From contig NZ_SJJZ01000002.1 of assembly GCF_004331345.1 (NCBI RefSeq), forward strand, positions 1,302,001 through 1,366,000: a stretch of 64,000 nucleotides of DNA, given 5' to 3'. This document shows, piece by piece, positions 1 through 9,184 of this stretch; the first letter of the stretch is position 1; each line of letters opens with the position of its first letter. Under the pieces are notes generated by a model. That model was not told where the DNA came from, did no database searches, and saw nothing but the letters and a program-made list of their open reading frames with translations. Both the position numbers and the translations under genes were made by a program. The DNA comes from Kribbella soli (GTDB lineage Bacteria > Actinomycetota > Actinomycetes > Propionibacteriales > Kribbellaceae).

Positions 1-1
1 G

Positions 2-1000
2 AAGGCGTTCGCCGAGAAGGACCCGGACGGCAACGGCAAGAAGGACACCTACGGCCTGATCATCCCGAAGTGGCCGGGGAACTACGCCAGCGCCAGCCCG
101 TACGACGTGATCGAGACCTGGTTCGGCGCGCCGAACGGCTGGGGTGAGCGGGACGGCAAGCTGGTTCCGGGCTTCGACACCCCGGAGTTCCTGGCCGCGA
201 ACCAGTGGCTGCGCAAGTGGGTCTCCGAGGGCCTGGTGAACCCGGACTTCGCCACGCTGGACAGCGCGAACTGGAACGACCCGTTCGTGCAGGGCAAGGG
301 CGGCATGATCATCGACGTGAACGTGCGGGCGACCCAGTTGCTCGACCTGTTCAAGGAGAAGAACCCGAAGGACTTCGACAAGGTCACGCTGGTCGGCAAC
401 CTGAAGGGGCCTGACGGCGAGAAGCACTCGTACCCGTTCACCGGCTACAACATGGTGATCGCGATCTCCAAGCAGCACGTGCGCACCGAGGAGCAGCTCG
501 ACCAGGTGCTGCAGACGCTGGACAAGCTCGAGTCCAAGGAGGGCTCGATCCTGCTCACCAACGGCATCGAGGGCCGCAACTTCAAGGCCGACGGCAAGTA
601 CGCCGTACCGATCAACCAGGACGACGCCAAGGTGAAGGCGATCCAGAACGACGTGGACAAGGCGTTCATCCAGCTCGGCACCCGGGCGTCGGTCGGGCTG
701 GGTACGTACGCGCTGCGGCCGAACGACGAGGCCAGCCGGAAGATGCGGGAGAAGTTCGACGTCCTGATGAACGAGGACCTGAAGACCGCGGTGTTCAACC
801 CGGCGCTCAGCATCATCGCGCCGACCTCGGTGGCGAAGGGCCAGACGCTCGACACGATCATCCCGGACGCGCGGATCAAGTACCTGTCCGGCGCGATCAC
901 CGAGGACCAGCTGAAGGCGCAGATCAAGCGCTGGTACGACAGCGGCGGCACGGACATCGCCAAGGAGGTCAACGACCTGGCTGCCAAGGCCGGCGGCTGA
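2..1000 (+). CDS. ABC transporter solute-binding lipoprotein, LplA-like (5' truncated)
   Basis: The reading frame is open from base 2, so the N-terminus with its signal peptide lies outside the window; 332 residues are visible. The visible part begins with the calcium-loop-like stretch DPDGNGKKDTYG (visible residues 7-18), which is typical of large CUT1 binding proteins of the LplA/YtcQ type. The protein would capture an oligosaccharide outside the cell and hand it to the two permeases directly downstream (3-bp gap to the first). The neighbouring PL26-type lyases and acetylesterase point to rhamnogalacturonan oligosaccharides as substrate; this is inferred from context. No ATPase gene is present, so a shared MsiK-type ATPase is likely. 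Confidence 0.88.
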   Translation, partial: KAFAEKDPDGNGKKDTYGLIIPKWPGNYASASPYDVIETWFGAPNGWGERDGKLVPGFDTPEFLAANQWLRKWVSEGLVNPDFATLDSANWNDPFVQGKGGMIIDVNVRATQLLDLFKEKNPKDFDKVTLVGNLKGPDGEKHSYPFTGYNMVIAISKQHVRTEEQLDQVLQTLDKLESKEGSILLTNGIEGRNFKADGKYAVPINQDDAKVKAIQNDVDKAFIQLGTRASVGLGTYALRPNDEASRKMREKFDVLMNEDLKTAVFNPALSIIAPTSVAKGQTLDTIIPDARIKYLSGAITEDQLKAQIKRWYDSGGTDIAKEVNDLAAKAGG

Positions 1001-1003
1001 TCG

Positions 1004-1996
1004 ATGGCCACCGACCTCGTGCCCGAGGTGGTGCAGCCGGCTGCGGATTCCTCGCAGCCGGCATCCGCCCCGCGGCGCAAACGCCGTACGAAAACCCTGG
1101 GCCGCGATCTGTGGCGCTACCGCTGGCTGTACCTCTTGCTGCTGCCCGGCCTGGTGTACTTCGCGCTGTTCAAGTATCTGCCGATGTACGGCCTGACCAT
1201 CGCGTTCAAGGACTACGTGCCGTTCCTCGGCTACTCGGGGAGCGAATGGGTCGGACTGAAGCACTTCCAGGAACTGTTCACCGGACCGGACTTCGGCCGG
1301 CTGATGTTCAACACACTGCTGCTCGCTGTGCTGACGGTCGTCTTCGTGTTCCCGGCACCGATCGTGGTCGCGCTGCTGCTGAACGAGCTGCGGGTCAACG
1401 TGCTGAAGCGGTCTGTGCAGTCGCTGGTCTACATTCCGCACTTCCTGTCCTGGACAATCGTCGCCTCGCTGACTTACCTGCTGTTCTCGGTGGACTTCGG
1501 CGTGATCGCGAACTGGATCCACGGCCTGGTCGGCGGGCAGAAGACTGACTACGTCGCGCAGGCCGACTGGTTCCGGCCGCTGATCGTGCTGCAGTTGCTG
1601 TGGAAACAGACCGGCTGGGGCACGATCATCTACCTGGCGGCGCTGGCGGGGGTGGACTCGCAGCTGTACGAGGCCGCTCGAGTGGACGGCGCCGGGCGGT
1701 GGCGGCAGTTCTGGCACATCACGTTGCCGGCGATCCGGCCGACGATCGTGGTGATGGCGATCCTGACGTCCGGGCACCTGATGGACTCCGGGTTCGAGCA
1801 GATCTGGCTGATGACGACGTCGCTGAACCGTGACGTCGCGGACGTGTTCGACACGTTCGTGTACTACATCGGCATCACCCAGGGCTCGTTCAGCTACGCG
1901 ACCGCCGTCGGCCTGTTCAAGGGCGTGATCGGCGTCGTGCTGATCTTCGGCTCCAACCTGCTGGCCAAGCGCATGGGCCAGCGCGGTCTGTTCTGA
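1004..1996 (+). CDS. ABC sugar transporter permease, LplB-like
   Basis: A 330-residue integral membrane permease of the CUT1 family. A basic N-terminus is followed by six predicted hydrophobic segments, the first beginning near residue 43. The EAA loop that docks the ATPase is clear near residues 222-242 (YEAARVDGAGRWRQF, then HITLP). It begins 3 bp after the binding-protein stop and is followed 13 bp later by the partner permease, so the three form one import operon. It resembles LplB of Bacillus, whose lplABC genes lie next to yetA, as here. Substrate is inferred from the downstream lyases. Confidence 0.92.
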   Translation: MATDLVPEVVQPAADSSQPASAPRRKRRTKTLGRDLWRYRWLYLLLLPGLVYFALFKYLPMYGLTIAFKDYVPFLGYSGSEWVGLKHFQELFTGPDFGRLMFNTLLLAVLTVVFVFPAPIVVALLLNELRVNVLKRSVQSLVYIPHFLSWTIVASLTYLLFSVDFGVIANWIHGLVGGQKTDYVAQADWFRPLIVLQLLWKQTGWGTIIYLAALAGVDSQLYEAARVDGAGRWRQFWHITLPAIRPTIVVMAILTSGHLMDSGFEQIWLMTTSLNRDVADVFDTFVYYIGITQGSFSYATAVGLFKGVIGVVLIFGSNLLAKRMGQRGLF

Positions 1997-2009
1997 GAGG
2001 AGGACCACG

Positions 2010-2897
2010 ATGAAACAACGAGTCCGGTACTACGACTCGGTCGGCAGTCGCGTGTTCGACGTACTGAATGTCGTGGTGCTGACCGCACTGGCCGTGGTGA
2101 CGGTGCTTCCGCTGCTCTACGTGCTCGCCGGATCGTTCGCGACCGAGTCCGAGATCAGCTCGCGGCCGTTCTTCCTGTGGCCACACAAGTTCGTCACCGA
2201 CACGTACCACTACATCTTCTCCACCGACACGTTCGTGCGCGCGTTGCTGACCACGGTCGGGGTGACCGCGGTCGGCACGGTGATCCAGCTACTGCTGACG
2301 CTGACGATGGCCTATCCCCTGGCGAAGAAGTTCCTGCCGGGGCGGGCGCTGGTGCTGAACCTGGTGATCTTCACGCTCGTGTTCAGCGGCGGGATGATCC
2401 CGACGTACCTCGTCGTACGGGATCTGGGGTTGCTGGACAGCTACTGGGCGCTGATGCTGCCGCTGGCGATCAACCCGTTCTACCTGATCGTGGTGAAGAG
2501 CTTCTTCCAGGAGTTGCCGGAGGCGCTCGAGGAAGCGGCCCGGATCGACGGCTGCAACGAGCTGAACGTGTTCCTGCGGATCGTGCTGCCGTTGTCGAAG
2601 CCGATCATCGCGACGTTCTCGCTGTTCTACGCGGTCGGGATCTGGAACGACTACATGTCGCCTTTGCTCTACATCGACGACAGCAAGAAGTGGACGCTGC
2701 AGATGATCGTCCGCCAGCTGACCGCGGCGAACGCGGACTCGGCGAACGTGCTGCAGCAACTGGAGACGGTGACGTTCCCCGAGCAGGGCCTGAAGTTCGC
2801 GGTCGTCGTGGTCGCGACGCTGCCGATCCTGTTCTTCTACCCCTTCCTGCAGAAACACTTCGCGAAGGGCGTGCTGATCGGGTCGGTGAAAGAATGA
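2010..2897 (+). CDS. ABC sugar transporter permease, LplC-like
   Basis: A 295-residue second permease of the importer. Six hydrophobic segments are apparent and the EAA loop (EEAARIDGCNELNVFLRI) lies near residues 174-191. The C-terminus KGVLIGSVKE is the usual ending of this subfamily. A GAGAGGAGG Shine-Dalgarno tract precedes the ATG. The stop overlaps the next start by four bases (ATGA at 2894-2897), showing translational coupling of uptake to the lyase gene. It is expected to form a heterodimeric channel with the LplB-like permease. Confidence 0.92.
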   Translation: MKQRVRYYDSVGSRVFDVLNVVVLTALAVVTVLPLLYVLAGSFATESEISSRPFFLWPHKFVTDTYHYIFSTDTFVRALLTTVGVTAVGTVIQLLLTLTMAYPLAKKFLPGRALVLNLVIFTLVFSGGMIPTYLVVRDLGLLDSYWALMLPLAINPFYLIVVKSFFQELPEALEEAARIDGCNELNVFLRIVLPLSKPIIATFSLFYAVGIWNDYMSPLLYIDDSKKWTLQMIVRQLTAANADSANVLQQLETVTFPEQGLKFAVVVVATLPILFFYPFLQKHFAKGVLIGSVKE

Positions 2898-5440
2898 CGA
2901 CATTGCAATGGCTGGAAACACCATGTCGACAAGGCGTTTCCTGGGGCGTTCCGTGGGCCCGAGGCACGGTTGCCGAGGGCACCGAGTTCGCGTTGACCGA
3001 CGGTACGCCGGTGCAGAGCTGGACGACTGCGACGTGGCCGGACGGCTCGGTGAAGTGGTCCGCGCACGCGATCGGGCCGTCCGAGCAGCCCGAGCCGTCG
3101 TACGAGGTGGTCGTCGGTGAACCCGCGACGCCGGCTCAGCCGGTTCAGGTGGAACGGGACGACGGCGAGGTGCGGGTTACGACTGGGCCTGTCGCGTGGG
3201 TGCTCCGGCAACCGGGGCTGATTTCGTCGATCAGCTACGACGGTCAGGAAGTCGTGCGGGACGTTCGGCTGGTGAGCCTGCGGCAGAACGCTCCCGACGA
3301 CGACCTGGGCGGATCACGGGAGCAGACGACGGCAACGGTGGATCGCATCACCGTCGAGCAGGACGGTCCGGTGCGGGCCGTTGTCAGGCTCGAGGGCAAG
3401 CACGGCAACTGGCTGCCGTTCTCGGTGCGGCTGTACTTCTACGCGGGCGCTGCCGACGTACGGATCGTGCACAGCTTCGTCTGGGACGGCGATCCGGATC
3501 GGGACTTCCTGGCCGGTCTGGGGCTCAGTGCGGACGTGGTGATGCGCGACGAGCCGCACAACCGCCACATCCGGCTCGCCGGTCCATCCGGGTTCCTGAC
3601 CGAGGCAGTGCGCGGTCTGACCGGTCTGCGCCGCGATCCGGGCGAGGAGGTACGACGTACCCAGGTCGCCGGCGGTGCTGTCGAGGCGATCCCGAACCCG
3701 GAGGTGGCCGACCGCCTGCACCTCATCCCGCAGTGGAACGACTACACGCTCGACCAGACCAGCGCGGACGGCTTCACGCTGCGCAAACGAACCGGCGCGG
3801 GACAGGGGTGGATCACCATTCCCTCCGGCACCAGAGCACCCGGCTACGGGTACGTCGGCGGTGTCAGCGGCGGACTGGGCTTCGGGCTCCGCGACTTCTG
3901 GAAACTGCACCCGACCCGGCTGGACATCCGCAACGCGGCCACCGACGTCGCCACGGCCACAGTGTGGATGTGGTCGCCGAGCGCACCGGCCATGGACGTG
4001 CGCTACTGGCACGACGGCATGGACCAGGACACGTACGCCGAACAGCTCGAAGGACTCGAGATCACCTACGAGGACTACGAACCGGGCTTCGGCAACGCAC
4101 ACGGTGTCGCCCGTACCCACGAGCTGAGCCTGCGGGTCCACAACACCACACCGTCAGCTGAGGAGCTGTCGGAACACGTAGCACTGCTCAACTCACCTGG
4201 GCTGCTCACGGTCTCTCCTGCGCGTTTGCTGGAGTCAGGTGTGTTCGGCACCTGGAGTCTGCCCACTGCAGACCACCAGGACATCGAGGCCCGGCTGAAC
4301 TTCCTCTTCCAGTACTACGTCGGTCAGCGCGAGCAACGCCGCTGGTACGGGTTCTGGGACTACGGCGACGTCATGCACACCTACGACCGCGACCGGCACA
4401 CGTGGCGGTACGACGTGGGCGGGTTCGCGTGGGACAACTCAGAGCTCTCCCCCGACCTGTGGCTCTGGTACCAGTACCTGCGGACCGGGCGGGCCGACGT
4501 GTTCCGCTTCGCCGAGTCGATGACACGGCACACCGGTGAGGTCGACGTACATCACCTAGGGCGCTGGAAGGGCCTGGGGTCGCGGCACAACGTGCAGCAC
4601 TGGGGCTGCAGCTGCAAGCAGGTGCGGATCTCCAGTGCGATCTACCGGCGCTTCTACTACTACCTGACCGCGGACGAGCGGACAGGTGACCTGATGGACG
4701 AGCTGGCGACCATCGAGGAGGCATTCCTCGTCGTCGACCCGCAGCGCAAGGTACGACCGGACGTCTACTCCCCCGACCCGCGCGCGCTGTCCATCGAGCT
4801 TGGCGTGGACTGGGGCGCACTGGCCGCTGCGTGGCTCACGCGATGGGAACGACACGGCGACGAGCGTGCCCGTGCACGGCTCGTGGGAACGATGTCCGAC
4901 ATCGCTGCGCTGCACTACGGCTTCCTGACCGGTAGTGCGCGGCTGGACCTGTCCACCGGGCGCTTCGACACCAGCCGGGACACCATCGCGGTGTCCCACC
5001 TGTCCTCGCTCTTCGGGCTGCCCGAGATCTGTTCCGAGCTCATCGACCTGGACCTCGACGTACCGGGGTTCGAGAAGGCATGGCTCGACTACTGCCGGCT
5101 GTACCTGCTCTCGCCCGAGGAGCAGGCCGCAGAGCTCGGTCAACCCTTGCAAGGCATCTCGCAGGAGCAGGCCCACAGCCGACTGGCTGCGTACGCCGCT
5201 GCGCGCACCGGTGACCCGGAGCTGGCGCGGCTGGCCTGGCGCAAGTTCTCAGTGGACACAGCCGAGTGGAAGACCACTCCCGTCGACGGCGCCCTGATGC
5301 CGGTCGACGAGGCCGCGTTCATCAGCACCAACGGCGCGTCGCAGTACGCGCTGGCAGCGATCCAGAACCTGTCCCTGATCCCCGAACACCGGAATGACAG
5401 AGGTGGAACGGCATGGAGGTCTCCCGACGTACCGTCCTAG
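2894..5440 (+). CDS. PcRGLX/YetA-like exo-rhamnogalacturonan lyase, no signal peptide
   Basis: The ATG overlapping the permease stop gives 848 residues. The frame stays open far upstream, but that part is the permease read in another frame. The layout matches the PcRGLX/YetA family (PL26 type): an N-terminal RIFT-barrel part with VSWGVPWARGTV near residue 14 and WPDGSVKWSAHA near 48, a central beta-sandwich, and a C-terminal alpha/alpha toroid containing RRWYGFWDYGD near 482 and RYDVGGFAWDNSELSPDLW near 505. PL26 enzymes cleave the rhamnogalacturonan I backbone from its end; no catalytic residue is assigned here. No signal peptide is visible, so it probably acts on imported oligosaccharides in the cytoplasm. 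Its 3' end overlaps the next gene by 28 bp. Confidence 0.85.
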   Translation: MTTLQWLETPCRQGVSWGVPWARGTVAEGTEFALTDGTPVQSWTTATWPDGSVKWSAHAIGPSEQPEPSYEVVVGEPATPAQPVQVERDDGEVRVTTGPVAWVLRQPGLISSISYDGQEVVRDVRLVSLRQNAPDDDLGGSREQTTATVDRITVEQDGPVRAVVRLEGKHGNWLPFSVRLYFYAGAADVRIVHSFVWDGDPDRDFLAGLGLSADVVMRDEPHNRHIRLAGPSGFLTEAVRGLTGLRRDPGEEVRRTQVAGGAVEAIPNPEVADRLHLIPQWNDYTLDQTSADGFTLRKRTGAGQGWITIPSGTRAPGYGYVGGVSGGLGFGLRDFWKLHPTRLDIRNAATDVATATVWMWSPSAPAMDVRYWHDGMDQDTYAEQLEGLEITYEDYEPGFGNAHGVARTHELSLRVHNTTPSAEELSEHVALLNSPGLLTVSPARLLESGVFGTWSLPTADHQDIEARLNFLFQYYVGQREQRRWYGFWDYGDVMHTYDRDRHTWRYDVGGFAWDNSELSPDLWLWYQYLRTGRADVFRFAESMTRHTGEVDVHHLGRWKGLGSRHNVQHWGCSCKQVRISSAIYRRFYYYLTADERTGDLMDELATIEEAFLVVDPQRKVRPDVYSPDPRALSIELGVDWGALAAAWLTRWERHGDERARARLVGTMSDIAALHYGFLTGSARLDLSTGRFDTSRDTIAVSHLSSLFGLPEICSELIDLDLDVPGFEKAWLDYCRLYLLSPEEQAAELGQPLQGISQEQAHSRLAAYAAARTGDPELARLAWRKFSVDTAEWKTTPVDGALMPVDEAAFISTNGASQYALAAIQNLSLIPEHRNDRGGTAWRSPDVPS

Positions 5441-8106
5441 CAGGTATGGCCGCCGTACCTGCGGTGTCCCTGCTCGACAACATCCAACCGGCCGCGGCTG
5501 CTGAAGCTCCTGACGTCAAACTCAGCTGGCTCGAAGGCAGGCCCACCACAGCGGCTGTCACCACCTGGGGTACGCCCTGGCCGAAGGGCGCCGTACCAGC
5601 GAACCAGTCGTTCGCACTCAAGTCCGCTGACGGCGTCGACGTACCGGTGCAGAGCTGGCCGACCGCGTACTGGCCGGACGGTTCCCTCAAGTGGAGTGCG
5701 CACGCGATCGCAGTGGACGCACCTGCTGAGTCGTACACGCTCGGCCCGGGTACGGCGACCGCGCCGGCGCATCCCGTCACGGTCAAGAACGAGAAGCTGT
5801 ACGTCGACGTCGACACCGGCGTGATCAAGGCGCGGATCCGGAAGAGCGGGACCGAACTGATCAGCCACATCTGGCGTGGTGATGTGCTGATCGCGCGCAA
5901 GGGTCAGCTGATCAACCTGAAGCAGGACAAGATCGCCGACGACGAGGACGGCGGTGCTGTCCGGGACCGGTACGACAGCGACATCACCCGGGTCACCGTG
6001 GAGCAGTCCGGCCCGGTGCGCGCCGTCGTACGGATCGAAGGCCGGCACAAGTCGCGCAAGGGCCTGACCTGGTTGCCGTTCTCGGTCCGGCTGTACTTCG
6101 TGGCCGGCGCGGAGAACGTGCGGATGGTGCACACGTTCGTCTACGACCGCGACGGGCAGAAGGACTACATCGCCGGGCTCGGTGTGCGCTTCTCGGTGCC
6201 GCTGCGCGACGCGGCGTACGACCGGCATGTGCGGTTCGTCGGCGAGGGGCACGGGATGGTGTCCGAGGCGGTGAAGGGCATCACCGGTCTGCGGCGGGAT
6301 CCGGGGGCCGTCGTACGGGCCGCGCAGATCGCCGGGACCAAGCTGCCGGATCCGGCGACGTGGGACCAGCGAGTGACGACGCGGCTGCAGTACATCCCCG
6401 AGTGGGGTGACTACTCGCTGAGCCAGTTGACCGCGGACGGGTTCACGGTGAAGAAGCGGACCGCGAAGGGGTACGGCTGGGTCTCGGTCGACCAGGGCAA
6501 ACGCGCCTCCGGACTCGGGTACGTCGGCGGCGTGAGCGGCGGATTCGCCTTCGGGCTCAGGGATTTCTGGCAGCGGCACCCGACGCAGCTGGACATCCGG
6601 AAGGCGGCGACCGAGGAAGCCGAGGTGACCGTGTGGCTGTGGTCGCCGGCGGCCGGTGCGATGGACACGCGGTTCTACCACGACGGCATGGGCCAGGACA
6701 CCTACCCGGAGCAGCTCGAGGGCCTCAACATCACCTATGAGGACTACGAGCCCGCGTTCGGTACGCCGTACGGGATCGCCCGGACGTCTGAGCTGACGTT
6801 CTGGGCGCTGGAGGCGACGCCGTCGGCTGCACGGCTGGGTGACCTGGCCGACCAGGTGCGGACGCCACCGCAGCTCATCAACCCGGTGGACCAGCTGGTG
6901 AGCTCCCGGGTGTTCGGTGGGCTGTTCAGTCCGGTGGACCGGTCCGTGCCGGCGAAGAAGGCGATCGAGGACCACCTGGACTTCCTGTTCGACTACTACC
7001 GCGGACAGGTCGAGTCGCGGCACTGGTACGGGTTCTGGGACTACGGCGACATCATGCACACGTTCGACGAGGACCGGCTGGTGTGGCGGTACGACGTGGG
7101 CGGGTACGCGTGGGACAACTCGGAGCTGTCACCGGACCTATGGCTCTGGTACGCGTTCCTGCGGTCTGGGCGCGCGGACATCTTCCGGTTCGCGGAGGCG
7201 ATGACGCGACACACTGGTGAGGTCGACGTCTACCACCTGGGTCAGTGGGCCGGCCTGGGTACGCGGCACGGCGTACAGCACTGGGCGGACAGCGCGAAGC
7301 AGCAGCGGATCAGTACGGCGGCGTACAGGCGGTTCTACTACTACCTGACGGCTGACGAGCGCACTGGCGACCTGCTGTCGGAGCTGGTGGAGTCGGAGAC
7401 GACGTTCCTGGTGCTGGACCCGCTGCGGAAGATCAGGACCGAGCCGTACACACCTGACCCGCATGCACTGTCCATCGGTCTCGGCACGGACTGGAGCGGT
7501 CTGGCTGCTGCCTGGCTGACCGAGTGGGAGCGGCAAGGCCCCAAGGCCGCTGCGGCGAAGGCCAAGCTGCTCGGGACGATGGAGACGATCGGGGCGATGC
7601 CGAACGGGTTCGTCACCGGCAGCGGGCTCTACGACCTCGACACGGGTCGCTTCGCACCTGTGGCCGAGAAGATCGTCAGCGTGTCTCATCTGAGCGCCAT
7701 GTTCGGCCAGGTGGAGATCTGCGCCGAGCTGATCGACCTGGTGGAGATGCCCGCGTTCGAGGCCGCGTGGCTGCAGTACTGCCGGCTCTTCAACGCCACC
7801 CGGGCCGAGCAGACGGAAGAGTGCGGTGCGTACTTCGGCAACCTCATCCTCCGCCAGGGCCATGCGCGACTCACGGCGTACGCCTCGGTCCGGCTGAACC
7901 GCGACGACCTGGCCGCCCGCGCCTGGTCGGAGTTCTACACGGGTGACGGCTACGCGCCGACACTCCCCTGGACCGCTGAAGATGTCACCACCACCCTCAA
8001 CCCCACCCAGGCCGCCAAGTGGGTCTCCACCAACACCACAGCCCTGTACGGCCTCGCCGCCATCCAAACCCTCGCCCTGGCCGGCGACCAGATCGTGAAC
8101 CCGTGA
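5413..8106 (+). CDS. PcRGLX/YetA-like exo-rhamnogalacturonan lyase with Tat signal
   Basis: An 897-residue paralogue of the preceding lyase. It differs by an N-terminal extension starting MEVSRRTVLAGMAAVPA, a twin-arginine signal followed by an alanine-rich region near residue 32, so it should be exported folded. WPDGSLKWSAHA lies near residue 86 and HWYGFWDYGDIMHTF near 536. The C-terminal toroid is almost co-linear with the paralogue, including RYDVGGYAWDNSELSPDLW and RRFYYYLTADERTGDL. The start ATG is preceded by AGAGGTGG and lies inside the end of the upstream gene. The pair suggests outside and inside versions of one activity. Substrate is inferred from family and context. Confidence 0.85.
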   Translation: MEVSRRTVLAGMAAVPAVSLLDNIQPAAAAEAPDVKLSWLEGRPTTAAVTTWGTPWPKGAVPANQSFALKSADGVDVPVQSWPTAYWPDGSLKWSAHAIAVDAPAESYTLGPGTATAPAHPVTVKNEKLYVDVDTGVIKARIRKSGTELISHIWRGDVLIARKGQLINLKQDKIADDEDGGAVRDRYDSDITRVTVEQSGPVRAVVRIEGRHKSRKGLTWLPFSVRLYFVAGAENVRMVHTFVYDRDGQKDYIAGLGVRFSVPLRDAAYDRHVRFVGEGHGMVSEAVKGITGLRRDPGAVVRAAQIAGTKLPDPATWDQRVTTRLQYIPEWGDYSLSQLTADGFTVKKRTAKGYGWVSVDQGKRASGLGYVGGVSGGFAFGLRDFWQRHPTQLDIRKAATEEAEVTVWLWSPAAGAMDTRFYHDGMGQDTYPEQLEGLNITYEDYEPAFGTPYGIARTSELTFWALEATPSAARLGDLADQVRTPPQLINPVDQLVSSRVFGGLFSPVDRSVPAKKAIEDHLDFLFDYYRGQVESRHWYGFWDYGDIMHTFDEDRLVWRYDVGGYAWDNSELSPDLWLWYAFLRSGRADIFRFAEAMTRHTGEVDVYHLGQWAGLGTRHGVQHWADSAKQQRISTAAYRRFYYYLTADERTGDLLSELVESETTFLVLDPLRKIRTEPYTPDPHALSIGLGTDWSGLAAAWLTEWERQGPKAAAAKAKLLGTMETIGAMPNGFVTGSGLYDLDTGRFAPVAEKIVSVSHLSAMFGQVEICAELIDLVEMPAFEAAWLQYCRLFNATRAEQTEECGAYFGNLILRQGHARLTAYASVRLNRDDLAARAWSEFYTGDGYAPTLPWTAEDVTTTLNPTQAAKWVSTNTTALYGLAAIQTLALAGDQIVNP

Positions 8107-8116
8107 GGTGGCCGCC

Positions 8117-9115
8117 ATGCTGCGTTTGCTCACCGCTGGGGTCGTGCTGGCCCTCGGCGCCCAACCAATGACGGCCACGGCAGGAGTTCCGTCGGAGTGC
8201 ACCGGCGAGGCACCGGTCACCTGCACGTACGACGTCCCGCCGGGCGACTACAACGTGACGGTGGTCCTGGGACGTGAGCGGGAACCTGTGGAGGTACTCG
8301 CGGAGGCGCGGCGGTTGATGGTGTCAGGGAGCTCGTCGCCCGTACTGCACGTCACGGTCAATGTGCGGGATCCGGAGGGGCAGCAGAACGGGTTCGGTGG
8401 ACCAGGTACGCCGGGCCTCACGCTGCGGTTCTCCGGGGCGGCTCCGTTGAACGTCGTCGTGACCCGGGCGCCGGTGAGCACGCGGCGGCTGTTCCTGGCC
8501 GGCGACTCGACGGTCACCGACCAGGAGACAGCGCCGTACACGGGCTGGGGCCAACGACTGCCCAGCCGGTTCGGTCAGGGGTTGTCGGTGACGAACCATT
8601 CGGGATCTGGTGAGAGCACGGTGTCGTTCCTGGCCGAGCCGGCGATGTGGGCGGCGCTGCGACCGCAACTCCGGCCGCGCGACGTCGTACTCGTACAGTT
8701 CGGCCACAACGACAAGCAGACGACGGCTACGCAGTACCGGGCCAATCTCACCGAGATCGTCGCCGGCATCCGCTCCACCGGTGCGACACCGGTCCTGGTC
8801 ACGCCGATCGTGCGGAGATGGTTCACCGGGACGAAGCTCAACTCGACCGGTCTGATCGTCAACGGCCTGGGGGTCGACCTCCCCGCAGAGATGCGCTCGG
8901 TCGCCGCGGCCGAGCACGTCGCCCTCATCGATCTCACGGCCCGTACGCAGGCGGTTGTCGAGGCCCTCGGACCGGAGGCCGCGAAGGCGCTGTACCTGAC
9001 CCGGGAGAAGCGCGACGACACCCACACCTCCGAGTACGGCGCGACCGTCTACGCCGATCTGGTCGCGACCGACCTCGCCGCGCTGAACCTGATCGACGAG
9101 CGCTACTGGAACTGA
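8117..9115 (+). CDS. Rhamnogalacturonan acetylesterase, SGNH/GDSL family, secreted
   Basis: ATG 8117 is preferred over GTG 8108 because GAGGTG stands six bases before it; this gives 332 residues. A signal peptide (MLRLLTAGVVLALGAQPMTATA) is followed by a small beta-rich domain and then an SGNH hydrolase. Block I is LFLAGDSTVTD with Ser131, the oxyanion Asn198 lies in FGHNDK, and the Asp300-x-x-His303 pair is in DDTHTSEYG. The enzyme removes acetyl groups from rhamnogalacturonan so that lyases can act. It begins 10 bp after the Tat-exported lyase and belongs to the same transcription unit. It resembles RhgT/YesT-type esterases. Confidence 0.88.
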   Translation: MLRLLTAGVVLALGAQPMTATAGVPSECTGEAPVTCTYDVPPGDYNVTVVLGREREPVEVLAEARRLMVSGSSSPVLHVTVNVRDPEGQQNGFGGPGTPGLTLRFSGAAPLNVVVTRAPVSTRRLFLAGDSTVTDQETAPYTGWGQRLPSRFGQGLSVTNHSGSGESTVSFLAEPAMWAALRPQLRPRDVVLVQFGHNDKQTTATQYRANLTEIVAGIRSTGATPVLVTPIVRRWFTGTKLNSTGLIVNGLGVDLPAEMRSVAAAEHVALIDLTARTQAVVEALGPEAAKALYLTREKRDDTHTSEYGATVYADLVATDLAALNLIDERYWN

Positions 9116-9184
9116 TCGCAACTTTTCGGGTGCTTCCTGCATCTCTCAGATATCTGCACTGGGGAGTGCGGGAGGGGGAGCAAG

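Noticed and set aside
2177..2893. An N-terminal extension of about 239 residues on the first PL26-type lyase
   Set aside because: It is the LplC-like permease gene read in another frame; the family sequence begins at ATG 2894, which overlaps the permease stop.
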